Source: Limanda limanda
Taxonomy: Eukaryota; Chordata; Actinopteri; Pleuronectiformes; Pleuronectidae
Direction of reading: 5' to 3'
Assembly (NCBI RefSeq): GCF_963576545.1
Contig: NC_083642.1
Coordinates: forward strand, 6,600,901 to 6,664,900
Length of the DNA: 64,000 bases
The translations under genes were made by a program, and so were the position numbers. Shown piece by piece: positions 49,560-63,000 of this stretch (its first letter is position 1; the number at the start of each line of letters is the position of its first letter). Below the pieces are notes generated by a model. The model was given only the letters and a program-made list of their open reading frames with translations, was not told where the DNA came from and ran no database searches.

Positions 49560-50180
49560 TAGGAAGGTGTTTGAACTATATATTTTTCATTTTGGAAACC
49601 AAATACCAAGTTTATTGTGTTATAAAAACAGGTGTTACTGATATTTTGTCCACCCCATCACTAAATCCTGAAAATTGATCATGAGGTCAAATCAATTCCT
49701 CTCTAATGTTCCAAAAAAAAATGTAATCTTCATGTCAATGGAATAGCCTACAGCCTTATACAATACACTACAGCCTCTCAGGTATATCAGGTGTATCAGT
49801 GTACCAGATAAACTGTCAGATGAGTATGTTTGCCAAATACAATAATCTCAAAATCATGATTGTATTAGTATATTAGTGTTACTTTACTTAACCTATATAG
49901 TGCTGCCACTGAGGCTAAGTATGTAAGAGGCTCAGTCAGGCCACTGTGTGTTTTGTTGTTTCAACGATTACAATCTTAATATTTGGGGCTCTGAATAAGA
50001 CTCACAAGGTTTTATCAGAACATATAAGTGTTGTCGGCAGAGCATTGAAACTTAACACCTCACAGATATTGTTACCAAGTACAAACTATCATTTTGGGAG
50101 AATATTGGAACTTAAACTGGTCCCTATACTTCTAGAAATATGACAGTTATTGTCTACATCCAGACTAACTTCAGACAACA
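49560..50180. repeat. Probable old interspersed repeat, family uncertain
   Basis: The segment ATAAAAACAGGTGTTACTGA followed by TATTTTGTCCACCCC (about 49623-49657) resembles a motif I associate with widespread teleost repeats (GGTGTTCCTAATATTTTGTCCAC). The following 500 bp are AT-rich and unlike the flanks. Boundaries and family are not determinable here. Confidence 0.3.
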
Positions 50181-50524
50181 CTGAAAACTTAAACATAACT
50201 AGCTGCTGCTCAAAGTTAAAGTATGGCCGAGGCATCTTTGTTTGTCCTGTATGGGTGGCTCTTTAAGAACACCTCTCCCCTCTTACACTCCTGTGCTTTG
50301 TTCTTCTAATTTCGCCCGGTCCTTGTGCACACCCACAGCAGGGGTCCCACTTCTTGCCTCTCTGAAAATGTAAAAATAGCAACACTTCAGGGCAGTTTAG
50401 CCCCAAGTGTTTTTCCTTCCCTTTTTGTCGGCAGCTGGAAATGCTCAGAGACAGGCTGACTGCTGAATCTGGAGGATTAGGGAGACGGCTCTTTGATCAG
50501 CAATGGGTGAGCTCTGAGATCTCT

Positions 50525-50589
<65 letters not shown>

Positions 50590-52715
50590 CCATATTCCTA
50601 TCTGTTTCCCCTGTTCTACTCAACCCCTCCTCTCTTTGCCTCTTTCTCTATCAGGCCTTCTCCTCCCTCTTTCATTTTCCTTCCTCCTACGCTGCTTGCA
50701 AGCTGGCCACACTTTGGTCAGCGCTGCTGGCACCCCAGGGCTCCCAGACAGGAGGGGGCAGTGTTACACAATCGAGTCCAGTGGGCGCACTGAGGACGGC
50801 ATGGGGAGGACCCAGGGGAGTAAGCGCAGGTGAGAGGGAAGTGGGGGATGAGGACAGCACATGAACTTCACGCCTCTGTACAGATGACATGGGGAAAAAG
50901 AAATCCCTGGCCTCTCATGGTCTGACTCAGCAGTCGTTGCTCTGTCTCCCCCACTGGAGATAAGTCTAATGGAATTGCAGCATTAGAAGTGCTGCATCGC
51001 CACGGTTGGGTAAAACTCACAATTCGCCTCTTTCTGTTATGACACAGATTTGTTTGCTGCCTCTGCCCACCGACGGCCATGTGTGGTGGGCAGCTGCTTT
51101 TCTTTACGTACACACAGCAAGGGGTGGGAGGAGCTCTGGCTGCTGGGACGGCGTGCAGCAATTCCTCTATTGAACCTGCTTTTGATTTGTCTGGTGGATG
51201 AGGTGTGGGGATTACTATCCACTGCTACATAATGGGAGAGAGCTGAGGAGCTATGAGCAGTTACACAGACAGCAGCACATCTGTGTGCCGATGAAATATT
51301 CAGCAGTAAGACAGCTCTCCGGAGGAGAAGCAAGCTACAACTCCTCCACACCTCCTCCACCAACGTTAATGATTTATCAATAACTCTACCCTCCTGCAGA
51401 CTGCCCGGGATGCCTGGCGCACATCATTAAAAACACCTGCCCGACACGGGGAGGAACCCGACATCAAAAATAGATCTATCCAAAATATGGGAGTGGGCGG
51501 GGGTGGGCTGGTCTTGCCCAAGCAGCAGCTTTACCGCCGGAGATGGAGAGGTTTAGCAGCCCCCCAGCACCTAACCGCCCACTATCCCATTCCAACCACA
51601 AACACAGCCTGCAGTGATGTAGGAGAAGCAACCACCGTGCACAGTATATAGCAACCTGGACAGTAAGCTCCATACAGTTCTTTGAGGCTGATTTGGGTAT
51701 GATGCTTCAGAAATGGCCTTGGTAAGAGAAGTGTGAGACCAGTAACTCCATCACACCTCCCACAAAGTCATGTTGTACCGTTCAGATGTTGTTTAAATAA
51801 ACGGTGGTGGCAGCTGACTACAGGAACATTTAGTTTTGGAGGTTTCATTCCCAGAGAATGTGTAATTACCTGCTCAACTGGACCATGGCACAGTGATTAC
51901 ACCAACATCTCAGGTAATGGTCCAAAAATTCTCCCCAATTTCCATTGAAAAGCTGATCTGCAAACGCATGGCAGAAGTAACTCCTTCACAACTGACGGGA
52001 ACACCCCCTCTGCAGCGGGGAGGTGGGGGGTGGGTTTAGGGTGGAAAGGTGTTCGAGGGAGGCGAGGGGAATGATGGGGTAGGTGGTTTACTGTGAGTGT
52101 GAATGTGGAAACTATAAAAGCAGTGGGTCGATTCGATGGGAGAACAAAGGGAGGGGCTAGCACAAAAAGTTCATAACCATAGAGGAAGCCTATTAACCTT
52201 GGTCGGTACTTTAAATGTCATTATTTTTAGCTGACACAACAAAAAGGCCTGCGAGAGCTGTTCTCTTAGCGATGCGCCATGTAAATCACTTTCGCAAAAA
52301 GGAAATTACTTCCCGGGGCCCAATGTTATTAATCTAAATTCTCTGGTTAGTCGAATTGTTGCACATAATAAATATGGAGCAGCTTGTGATGCTTATCTGC
52401 TGTGACATCCCATTCTCGCCAAAACATTTTTTTCCTCATTTTCTCTTTATTCATGTCTCGATGGCTTTCTTGAAAGAGACAGCTCTACTAAACAGCACTA
52501 ACACTGGAGGAGTAGGACGGGTGGGGGTGGGTGGTGGGGTAGGTGGTGGCTGGTGGAAGAGGAGGGGACAGGGATGGGACGACACTTGTGCTCTCTCACT
52601 CATACCCTCCTTCCAATCTCCTGCTACTATGATGCCTGTCTTGGCTGGCTTCTCTCTCTTGCATGTCTTCATCTATTCTCTGTCTCGGACTGTCTAGCTT
52701 GATGACAACCACAAA
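50181..52715. other. Intronic sequence without recognised gene
   Basis: Contains the long CT run at 50529-50584 and otherwise unique sequence. Open frames at 50441-50833 and 51037-51363 run through or beside simple sequence and have no recognisable domain. Confidence 0.4.
50529..50584. repeat. (CT)n microsatellite
   Basis: A pure CT run of 28 units. It produces a spurious SLSLSL frame. Confidence 0.95.
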
Positions 52716-52763
52716 AACACACACGCACACACACACACACACGCACACTGACACACACACACA
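52716..52763. repeat. CA microsatellite
   Basis: (CA)n with CG and TG interruptions. Confidence 0.9.
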
Positions 52764-53293
52764 AACATTCCAGCTCCTCTACCCTCTAGCTGGCAGCTGC
52801 AGATCTGGTTGCCAATATAGAGCGGACCAGATAACTCACTACGCTGTCATATTAGAATAAGCAGTCTTGACAGAGAGATCATTTGCATGCACCACATAAC
52901 CAAATACCAAGTTGTCTCCTGTTTTGCACAGGGGCCATAACGTCAGCCTGGAGACGGCAAGACACAGAGACACAGAGACACAGAGGGAGGCAGAGAAAAG
53001 GGGGGAAAAGGTGAGAGAGAAGAGGGGGGGAGAAGAAAAACAAGACAGAGAGAGAATCTCACATTCACACACACAAACAGAGCAGAAAGACCCGATACAC
53101 GAGCACAGAACACTGCTGTGATTATAATGGTGGAAAGTAAAAATCGGATGCACAAAACTGTGCAGCCGCCCCTTTGCGATAATGTCTCAGCTCGGGATGA
53201 GACTGTCGCTGCTGCTCCATGGTGATTCACTGGCTTGGAGACTGGTGGGAATGTGGAGACTCTGGTTAGGGGTCCTTTGGGTTGTCTCGAATA

Positions 53294-53352
53294 TGTGTAT
53301 GCATGTGTGTGTGTGTGTGTACATACATGAGTGTGTGTGTGTGAATGTGTGT
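53294..53352. repeat. GT microsatellite
   Basis: Two GT runs separated by ACATACATGA. Confidence 0.9.
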
Positions 53353-54945
53353 TCTGATTATGCAGGTATAATTGATGGGAGGTGGGGAAAGCAGAGCCTC
53401 AAGGTCAGGGTGATATGGCTCATCAGCTCTAGCCTCTATCACTTTAATTAACTCCTCCGAGGGGCTTAGGAAAAGGCCCTTGTTAAAAATTCACCACAAT
53501 GGAGCCGACAACCATTGTACGAGAGGGAAGGGCAACAAGCAGGTTGCTAAAAATATCTCTTCTAAGCACAAGCACATGACTACCAAGACGAGGGCATTAT
53601 GTAATTTCACCAGCTAGGAAAACTAGACCAAGTTCAGTCCATGAGAACTTCTGTTTTACTTCTGCCCACGTCTAGAGAAAACAAACAAAACGAAAAATAC
53701 TGCTCGCTAACTCTAAACTGTGCCGCCTTCTTTTTCGGTCTATATAAAACAAGTCAAGGGCAGGGCTGTGCTAGATTCATGAGGCTCCTCTGACATGCAG
53801 GAGTAGACACAGGCTACAGCAGTGTAAGCCCAGCAACGGGTGGAGGACTTTCAGAATCTAGTGGTGTGACACGAGGCATAATGCTACCTCAGCACAGCTG
53901 CCTCGGAGGGGCCTTTCCCCCGAGGAGAGGCAGACAGGGTGCAGTGGCTGTTTGGCCGGAACGCAGACAGGTGTGGAGGGAAAAGGAGGACGGTGTCACA
54001 GGAAAAGCACCGAGGACTACAAACATGTTCTACATGCGTGTGATGGGTTGAAGTCTTGAGCCTTCAGGTCCCATAACGGCCCTGAAAACCAATAAATCAC
54101 CTCGATACTATAAGCAATACGCACACCCTGGATGTACAAATGACTTCCTACAGAGTATAGAGTAGAGCAAATTTGTTATTCTGGATAAGATCCTGAATTC
54201 TGAACAGTGTTGGAAAGACGTGATGTCATGTATTGTCTCTTACGAGTCTCATCTTGACAGTATCTGAAACAGAATGTGAAACTATGCTTGCATTGCTATG
54301 GCGACACAACTATCAGTCAAATCTGATCTGAATCTCCATAATCCTTCTTTTGTACAATTTACACCTACAGCTGTTTTTCTAAACTTTCATTTCCTTCTTA
54401 TGTGCCTCCTGCACATGGATTAAACATAAAGAAATAAAAAAGTTAGTGTGAACCCTTCAGGTGCTTTGACCCAGACCCCATTGATTTTAGCTGCATGAAT
54501 ATGTAAAAACCTGCCAGTAGGTAATAAGTCTACAGTATTGCTGATAAATTAAGATAAGTACACTAAAGTAAGAACACTATCGTTTACCTCTCTATTTGTT
54601 GCTGATTGTACTGAGGAGTAGCTGAGACATGCACTGACTTTACTTGTACAGTAGCACAATTACACTTGCCCTTGTACAAGTACAGGATAAGAAATGAATC
54701 AAAATCATGTATACGCACAAACACAGATAATATAAACATTGCCTGACACAGCCACCTCTATCGACTGTGCTGTGCATTAACCACTGAGGTGACCATCGCC
54801 ATAATCAGAAATAAGGCAATCTAATGGATGGCGGCATAGATGTCAGGAAACAACCACAACTGTTGTTTTATGAGGCCATTATGGGGCAGTTTCCACAGCG
54901 AGACGTGTTGCTGAGGGTGGTAAAGGACAGATCTGTATCACGTTG
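53353..54945. other. Intronic sequence without recognised gene
   Basis: Unique sequence, AT-rich at 54120-54760. A segment near 54640-54690 (TTGTACAGTAGC...TTGTACAAGTAC) faintly recalls a common fish DNA repeat with ACTTGTACTTTACTT-type periodicity, but it is too decayed to call. Confidence 0.35.
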
Positions 54946-54949
54946 TTTG

Positions 54950-55200
54950 TGGATCAATTTTAGAACTTTAATTAGCCAGGGGGGTCAGGCCAGCCGGTGC
55001 AGCAGGCCCAGGTAAAGCTCATCAGCGAGGGGGGCTTACAGGTGCCTTCGGCCCTAATCTCTCCGCCCATCTCACTGAAATTAAAGCGGTAAATGGGAAA
55101 TTGATTTCTAGCCCCGCTGTCCATGGCAATATCTCCTTTTGTCTTAAGGACATTAGGTAGGCTTGCACTTGCCTAAGCTGTTCTTTAAAACGCTCATTAC
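54950..55200. promoter_or_regulatory. Candidate conserved non-coding element
   Basis: Repeat-free stretch with TTAATTAG, ATTAAAG and AATTGATT cores and balanced composition, flanked by ordinary intron. Enhancer-like in appearance only. Confidence 0.3.
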
Positions 55201-58200
55201 TGATATGGAGGCTGGGCTGGCAGTCAGCCAGCGCTACCATGAAGAGGATGAAGAGAGGAGCTCCCAGAGCTGCTGGCTTTTTTGTGGCAACAGGTCATTC
55301 ATGCAACGATCCTCCAAACAAGCTGAGTGGAGAGAACAACTTTGACCTCACTACTCTACCACCAACCTGAGCTACTGCTGACAGGGCATCTACTGCAAGT
55401 CTGGGGAGATTAGACCACTCCGTGAGAGCCGGGCTCAGCTCCTCAAATAGCACCTCTCAATATCACCCAGCCGATCAGTTAAATCAAATATGTTAGTTCT
55501 GAGCTAAAGGAGAAAAACCCCGGGGGCTTGCCAACCCAAAGGAACACAAAGCTCTCCAGCTCCAACCCATGGAGAGAGCAGAATGACTCAGAAAAACACA
55601 AGAGTGAGTCAGCAGAATCTTCAAACCGACAGGATGGTAAAGCCTTGGCTACTGATATCACATAGAATCAAATGGAGTCTAATTCATTTCCCTCCCTGCA
55701 TGTCACTTGCCGCCGATCGCAGTTTCTGTTGTGCCGTTGTGATGTTTTCCACTTTATGGCAGGATGCTATTTGTCATTCTAATGAACTTCTCTGTGGGAA
55801 AAAAAGATCCCAGGGAACATTTCTCAAGATGTCAGGGAGCAGAGAATGTAAAGTGTGCAACACAGTTAATTCAAGTGGGCTTGCCCTGCAGGCAAGAGGC
55901 CTGCCTGTGTATCAGTTCTTAACAGGGACAATTCATGCCAAATTAAGGCAGGGAATAGAGAACGCGTCCACACTGCTGTGTCGGAGAGGCTGTTCTCTTC
56001 ATTTGGGAAAAAATCTGACAAACAGCACAGACACATGTCATTAACCAGACTTGATTTATGTAGGGAGAGTAGCAAAGAAGCGATGGCCAGGTTTTACGAC
56101 CTGGACCCACCTTTATGTAGTACGTATTACGGACCAGTATCATAGTCCTGCTAACCCATTATTCAGAAGCCTAAGACACCCAAAGTGCCGATGGCTAATG
56201 TTGCTGTGAGATCGGTACAGAGTGTGTTCTGCAACGACCGAGGCAGGAGCTAGCCGCTCTGTTGTGTGCACGTGATAAATCTGCTGGTATGCCAGGGCTC
56301 TTTTCTCATTTGTTAGGCAGCCATGTGTGAAAATGTTAATGAAGGCCCATATAATCTAGGAAATTCTCACCATTAGAATTTCCTTCACGTAGCCAGGCTT
56401 TCTGCTTACACACCGACTATTGTGTGCATCAATCCTTCCACTGTCGTACTAATAATAGACCTAATTGCCTCAGTCAGCCCACTAGCTTTTCCCCTCTGTG
56501 CATCTCAAAAAGGAGTCGAGTGCTATCTTATGACAAGCCCATGACACTGAGCAAGGAGTAAATCAGACTATATATAACATGCAGACACAAATATCAGTGG
56601 CACTCTGCATGGTGTCCATCATCTACCTAGCCTCCATCATCTTCGCCCATGAAATATTCAGCATCCAGATGCCAAAATATTTGCCAGGGCTCAGCCAGAC
56701 TGTGCAACACTTTCCCCCCCGTCCTCATCCATTATAAATTGGGAGAGAATAAAACTAGACCTTGTGACATGTCTCCCCCTGACCTCAAAGACCTACCCTT
56801 TTTGTCTGGTTGTTTTGTTGGGGTAGAAGCTTTTAGAAGCTTTAGAGAGCCAAGAAAGACAATATCTTGCTGAACAAAATCTGGCTATTATCCTTTTTTT
56901 TTTTACTTCAGTCTGTCCTTGTAAACATTATGTGGAAATACAGCATGTAGATCCCTTTTGAATTTCCTGCTTGAATTAGCATTCAATGAATCTGAGTGCC
57001 TTTTCCCCTCTCTTCTCCCGGAGAGGCAGAATTGCATAATTATTCTAAAAGGAGAGGGAGAGGTGAAGGTTTGGCAGTCTTAATCTCTCAGAGTAGAGCC
57101 TCTTTAAGGGAGTGGTGACTGCAGGGCCAAAACATCCATAAACCTGCAGGGAACAGCTAACGCAGACGAGCACGCTGGTCCTGCTCTACGCCGCGGCCGC
57201 CAACATGGGCAAAGACAATAAAAGCTTCCAGTGTTTGCCAAGCCAGGCTCCGGGTATAGAAAAGCAAGACGTGGCAATTATTTTTTGAACCCATCTGCAT
57301 GAGATTAACATTTAAACGATGCCCTGCTCTCTGGAAGTCTTGAGGGACAGCTGCATATAAAAAGCCGCTCTCAGGACAAAAGATAATAAAAGAAAATGTC
57401 CCGAACACAGAGCTGAAGAAAATACTCCTCCTTATACAGACTTGAATAGCAGAAGCTGAATTATTGGAAAAAAATGTCTACCTTTTTGTAGTGTTCAATA
57501 AAATATACACATGTTCCAATTGTTTCCAGTGTTGTTATTTTGGCTGAAGAAAAAAGATCAGATGTAAGACATGCCAGTGTTTATTAAAAATTGATTTAAT
57601 CGTGTTAGAGTTGGATTGGAAATAGAAGAAAAAGTCACTGAAAATTCATTTTCTTTTCTCTTTTTTTGGTATTTTTTCATTAGTACATCCAACAATCTTT
57701 TATTCAGGGCCGGCTCCAAAAGAATCCTCTATCGATTGCTTAGGATAACCTTGTTAAAATCTGGGTTTTATACAGTGGGAGAATCTTCTCACTTGGTACA
57801 ATTGGCTCCAAGGTAAAAAGCCTTTTAGGAAGGTATAAGCGAAGCTCAAAACTGATTACCAACAAAAGTTATTTCACAGTATCTGTTTCTTCTTGAAAGA
57901 GACATCATGCTGATATTGAGCCGACCTACTCATACTGGAACTTAACCTTCTTCTTTCTATATTTCCCACTGAACTTTAAGCTCCTGTCAGAATTAGTGTA
58001 ATGAAACAACTTCAGATATTCTTAAGCCATTTGTTTGCGCTCTTTCTCTCTTTAAATATATATAGAGATATACACACACACAAAAATATATGATTTTATA
58101 TATATATATACATGCATGAACCAGGAGAGCCCCTTGGGTTCTAAGGCATTTAGTTTTTCCAAGAGTAGGACAAAAATGTTTCGTTTTTATGCTCCGTGCC

Positions 58201-59780
58201 TTTGAAACACTTTTCCCAAAGGTCTGAAAGCAGCGGAACACGTTGATATCTTTAGCAAAAGCTTTTTTCACACAGCGCTTTATGGGCATTATGTATTTTA
58301 TTTAACCTTTTCTTTGACTGTATTTGTGGCTGAGGATGCTTTTAATCCCTTCATTTGTTGTTGTCTTATCTATTTTACTCTTTTTAGTCTATTTTTATCC
58401 ATTTTATTAATTCTGCTTCTACAAGCAACAATGTAATTCCTCTAAATCACCGAAATTTGTGCTGGAAATATCTACAGTTATTATGTAATTATCCAACATA
58501 GTTTTTAATGTTTTTCTTAATAGTTTGCACATATATTTTTAGTACAACCCATAAAGAGGAAGAACTTATTTTGAGTAACAAGATGACCTGGAAAATGTGT
58601 CATATTTTTGTACATTTCTGTTTACTATTCAAGACTAATTGGTTTAATTAGCACTTATTAAAGGTTTAATTTCTTCTTTGGGTAATTTATATCAACCTAA
58701 ATTTTAATGACTTTGATCCGTTGCTACTTAATAATTGAGTGACCCCTGGTAGTTAAGGAGAAGTTAAGGCTTTGGTTTATAGTCCTGGAGTAGAATGTTT
58801 TCATTTTGCTCATAAAACGTTCTTGTTGTGAGCCTCAGACAGCGTGGGGGACCTTTTCCTATCTTTTGATCTGCAGCCAAACACAACCATCAAACCAAAA
58901 TTGCTTGTACTGCGTTGTTTAGAATGTGTGATACACACCAGACTTCAATTTCTCTCCTCTCCCTCTCTCCCTCTCTCCCTCTCTCCCTCACACACGTTCC
59001 ATACCCTCTAGGCTCATTTTGGATTTTTGGAAAGGAGACTCCCTCTGCAGCCGCAGATAGAGGAGCAGGTGTGCCAACCCCGGGGTCCGAAAGCTTTCCA
59101 ATTAAGACACATAGAACCAAAACCATTCCTCCACACTGACCTCGCCGGCAAACACGAATTACATTCACTTGGATGGAAACACGTCGACTGCCTGTTTCCT
59201 CTGAGCTGCTCCTCCTGCTGCTCTGCCCGGTCTGGTTTGAAATCTATTTACATGAGCTGCTGTAATAGCCCAGCTTCATCTGGGTCCAGCTGTTTGGTGA
59301 CAAATTAGTTTTGTGAACAGACTACACCATGTACTTAGTATGTGTACTGTATGTGTGTGTTTGTGCTTGTTCACATAACAAACGATATTCTCACCATCCA
59401 ACTAAAAGACTATTTACTGTTTTCCGTTACCGCCCCACAGGATAACACTGAATTCACGCTTCACTGAACACACCGCATCCTAGCATAATTATTAACCATC
59501 ATCTACATCCCCATGTTATTTAATGATAAAAATATACATATTCAACTAAATAAGATATCTAACAATCATCAAATGGAGAATATCAAGGCAGGCGGGCGCC
59601 ACTCTGAGCTGTGTCAATTATGGAGGAAGGATATTAGAAGAACGACGTTCAAGGGCCTGAACTTTAGACCCATTTCTGCAGGTTGACCATTAACACCAAC
59701 CTTATCAAAGTCATTTGTCTCAGGACTTGTTGAACATCTCCAAAATGCTCTTTTGTCTGTGCTTGAGTGACACTGTTTTC
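55201..59780. other. Intronic sequence without recognised gene
   Basis: Unique sequence with an AT-rich domain at 57450-58750, including TA/CA simple repeats at 58051-58111. A CTCTCCCT repeat lies at 58955-58989. Open frames at 55583-56044 and elsewhere have no recognisable domains. Confidence 0.4.
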
Positions 59781-59789
59781 TGAAAGGTT

Positions 59790-60080
59790 AATTGCTTCTC
59801 GCAGCAATAAAAGGCCAGATTCCAGGCTGTGATTGACATAAATAGAGGAGCTCTCCCTCCACGCCGAGGGTTTCTGCCACGACCATCCTTGCTGCCAGGT
59901 CAGCTTCCGACAATTGTGATTTATTATTAATGACATTCAGTGCAATTCCTGTGACATTCCTTTTATTGGGTCTCATGCCTTTATATGGCCCGGCTGAGGG
60001 AGACGCTTGTCCGCCCATTGCCAGCTTTATGACCTGAGAGAATAAATTTTGAGTCGTCAAAGCCGCAGCCAAAAACGACT
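59790..60080. promoter_or_regulatory. Candidate conserved non-coding element, open on the camta1 strand
   Basis: Repeat-free segment with a CArG-like CCTTTATATGG near 59980, TTATTATTAATGAC near 59920 and AATAAATTTTGAG near 60040. One minus-strand frame is open for 94 codons (59788-60072). It has no recognisable domain and no obvious splice-site pair, so I favour regulatory DNA over an alternative camta1 exon. Confidence 0.3.
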
Positions 60081-63000
60081 CATTTGATGCTAAAGATCAA
60101 ATGATTCATTCTATGATTGTGCATGAGAATTTACTTTTTAAGCAACAACAATACAAAACAGCAGAGCAATAAATCTCTCTCCTCTCCATGAGGTGATTAC
60201 TCTCTGTCTGCATAGTATTGGACTTTACACACAGTCGTTTGCTAACTTAGCCTGTTGTGGAGAGAGGCAGTGAATAGATTGGACCAAAAAAAAGTAGAGC
60301 GAGAACGGTTCAGGAAAACTTCACCTGCGGCTGAGGCCAAATGGTGATTCCTGATTTGTATTCACTCCTCAGTCCTCAAATTCTCCCGGAGCAGCTTTGG
60401 GGTTGGGAGGTTTTTGAAAGTGTAGGAGAACCATGCCCATTAGATAATGCTGCAGAGGTGTGTGTGAGAAGTATACAGGAGAAGCCGAAGCTCCGACGCC
60501 TCAGCACGGGGGTTTTTTTCTGTAGACACCCTTGGAGGCGAGTGCCAGGCCTGAAGGTCAGCCTGCCTCCTCATCAGCCCTTTTGTGCGACGGGCCTCAG
60601 AGCAGCACAAAGCAGCTGGAGGCTGGAGGCCCACGGTGCGGCGCGGCCCGTCATTGACCACGACTCCCGGTCTAATCACCTCCCTGCCCCGGCCCGGCGT
60701 TCACCCAGCCCTCTCTGGTAAGTAAAGGCTAGGCTGCTGAGAGGAGCTGGGAGCCGAGCCTCATTAGATCCTACAAGAGTCCCTCCGACTGAAGATACAT
60801 GCACACACTACTAGACACCATCGCGCACTAATGGGCGAGGAGCAAGACAGAGACACACAATAAAACACAAGAAAATACATCACAGAAGCTCAGATCCAAG
60901 CGCTCACCCGAAACAGAACAGTCTTTTGAAACTGAACTTATGGCGAGAGCACAATATGGTTTTAACACCGTATTTTTACTCAGGTATCATGTTCTTCACC
61001 CTGCTTCCAGGTGGTTAGTTCTCTAATGGGTCTACTAAGCAGCCCCCCCTAACTAGCTTTGATTCCCACCCGCGTCAGCAGAGTTTCCCTGTCAGCGTCT
61101 TCTCTGCCGAAACTGAGATGGAAAAAAAAAAGCTACTTCACTTAGGGGTCTTATTTGTTTTCCTGTTTGTTTCTCTCTGTTCGCTTTCATCTTTATCTTT
61201 TATGACTGCCCCCTTCTCTCCCTTCCAAAACCTCCCCAGAGAGACAGGCGTGGGGCGGGCGTGCGAGCGCGTGCAGGGTGGGGAGAGAGGGGGGGCAGTA
61301 GGAAAAAAAAGACAGAGGGGGGGCTCTTTTGAAGGAGAATGGTGAAAATTGAAAATGGCCGGTGTTGTGAAGGAGGCGAGATGAAGAAAGCCAATCTGCC
61401 TGTGAGGGCAGAGGAGTGGGAGAACAAAGGGAACGAAGTGGAATAGAAAGAGAGGGAGAGAGAGGGAGCGAGAGAAAGAGAGAGGGAGCGAGAGAAAGAG
61501 AGAGAGGGAGGGAAATTCTTTTGGAGCCTCGTCCTCAATGAAGGAGGGAAATTAAGAGTAGCGTTGTAAAGTACTGTGTGAAGTATGGATGTGATAGAAT
61601 AATCTTCACCCATCGAGCCTTCTCCTCCGTGCACAGGCTGCTGTTGCAGGCACAGGCCACAGGGAGGTGCTGTGACAGAGGGGGCTTCGACACCACCAGC
61701 TCCTCTCACCAGCGGCACCGCTCATCAAGCAGTGTGTCGCCCCAGAACACAAGGTGTGTTCTCACAGCGGCGGAAGTGTAACGATGCAACTAGGTCCCAT
61801 AAAAACTTTTTTTGCTCACGTAACGAGAGAGCGGGCGGCAGGAGAAGTTTCACACAGGCCTCGGTTTATCACCTTCTTTTTTTGATATTCCTTCCTCCGG
61901 CTCTTTCAATCCACCTATCTTCATGCAGATTTGTAATTAAGATTCCTTTTCTCTCATCAAGCCTCTTTGTTTTTCCATTCACAGTTTTTTCGATGGTCCC
62001 CTGTTTGCCAATCCTCCAGACTGCGATTGTCATAATTGCATTGCCGGGGTGTGGAAATAAAAAAAAAGAAAGAAGGAATGAAGAAGTAGAGAGGGGGAAC
62101 TACACTGCACAAATATTTTGATGTAAACTAAATGAGTAACGATCTGCGCTTCACGTTTGCACCTACATCTTTTTTCTCCCCTCGTCAGGCACTGATGAGT
62201 GTCATTTATTTATTTGCTGGTTAATTTATTTAGCTGCTATTCTCTGGGGCACCCCACATGTAATAATAAAGAATGAGGTGATTTGTTTTGCTCCCCGTCT
62301 TTCATCGGTGCATTTCGAATGCCGTCCCCGATGGTTTGGGCCAAACAGAAACCGTAGGATGAGAGTGAGTATATTAATCAAGATGTCGACAAAGTGAAGC
62401 TTCCCTGCCAGGTACTTCCAGGTCCCACCGGTCCTAACCACAACCTCTCCCCAAAAAACCCGTGCCGTCTTTCTGAAGAAAGTGCAGAGCGCCGTCTCCT
62501 CCGAGCCACAACGACTCAAACTGCTTACAGGGGACAATCACTGTCACATGAACTTAGTTCCCGAATCCATGTCCTTGAGTCTGACCTTCAGGCAGCGACT
62601 GCACACTTTAGTGCGGCTGCCATGGGCTTTGCTTGTCAGGCCTGGCCTATAAAATGAGTTGATAAAACTGCCCCTCAACTCGCCCTATGGGCTGTTCTGG
62701 TCCCCTGCTGAGCTGAGATCAGCCCCTGAACAGCCACTGAGTGCGTCGCTGGAGAAAGAATTGAAACTCCTCCGAACCCTACAGTCCAGTTAAAAAGCCC
62801 CCCCCACCCCCTAAAGAAAATGTGAAACTAAATATTCTGACTCATCTATTCTCAAAATCTATCCGCTGTTTCTTTCTCTTCCTCTGTACTTCAATGGATC
62901 CCTGTTCTTTCATCCTACCGTCCTCAAATGATTTTCACTGTTTGCTCTCTCTCTCGCAACCATTTTTTCATTCAAGGCCTTCGGAGAGAGGGGCCGCTCG

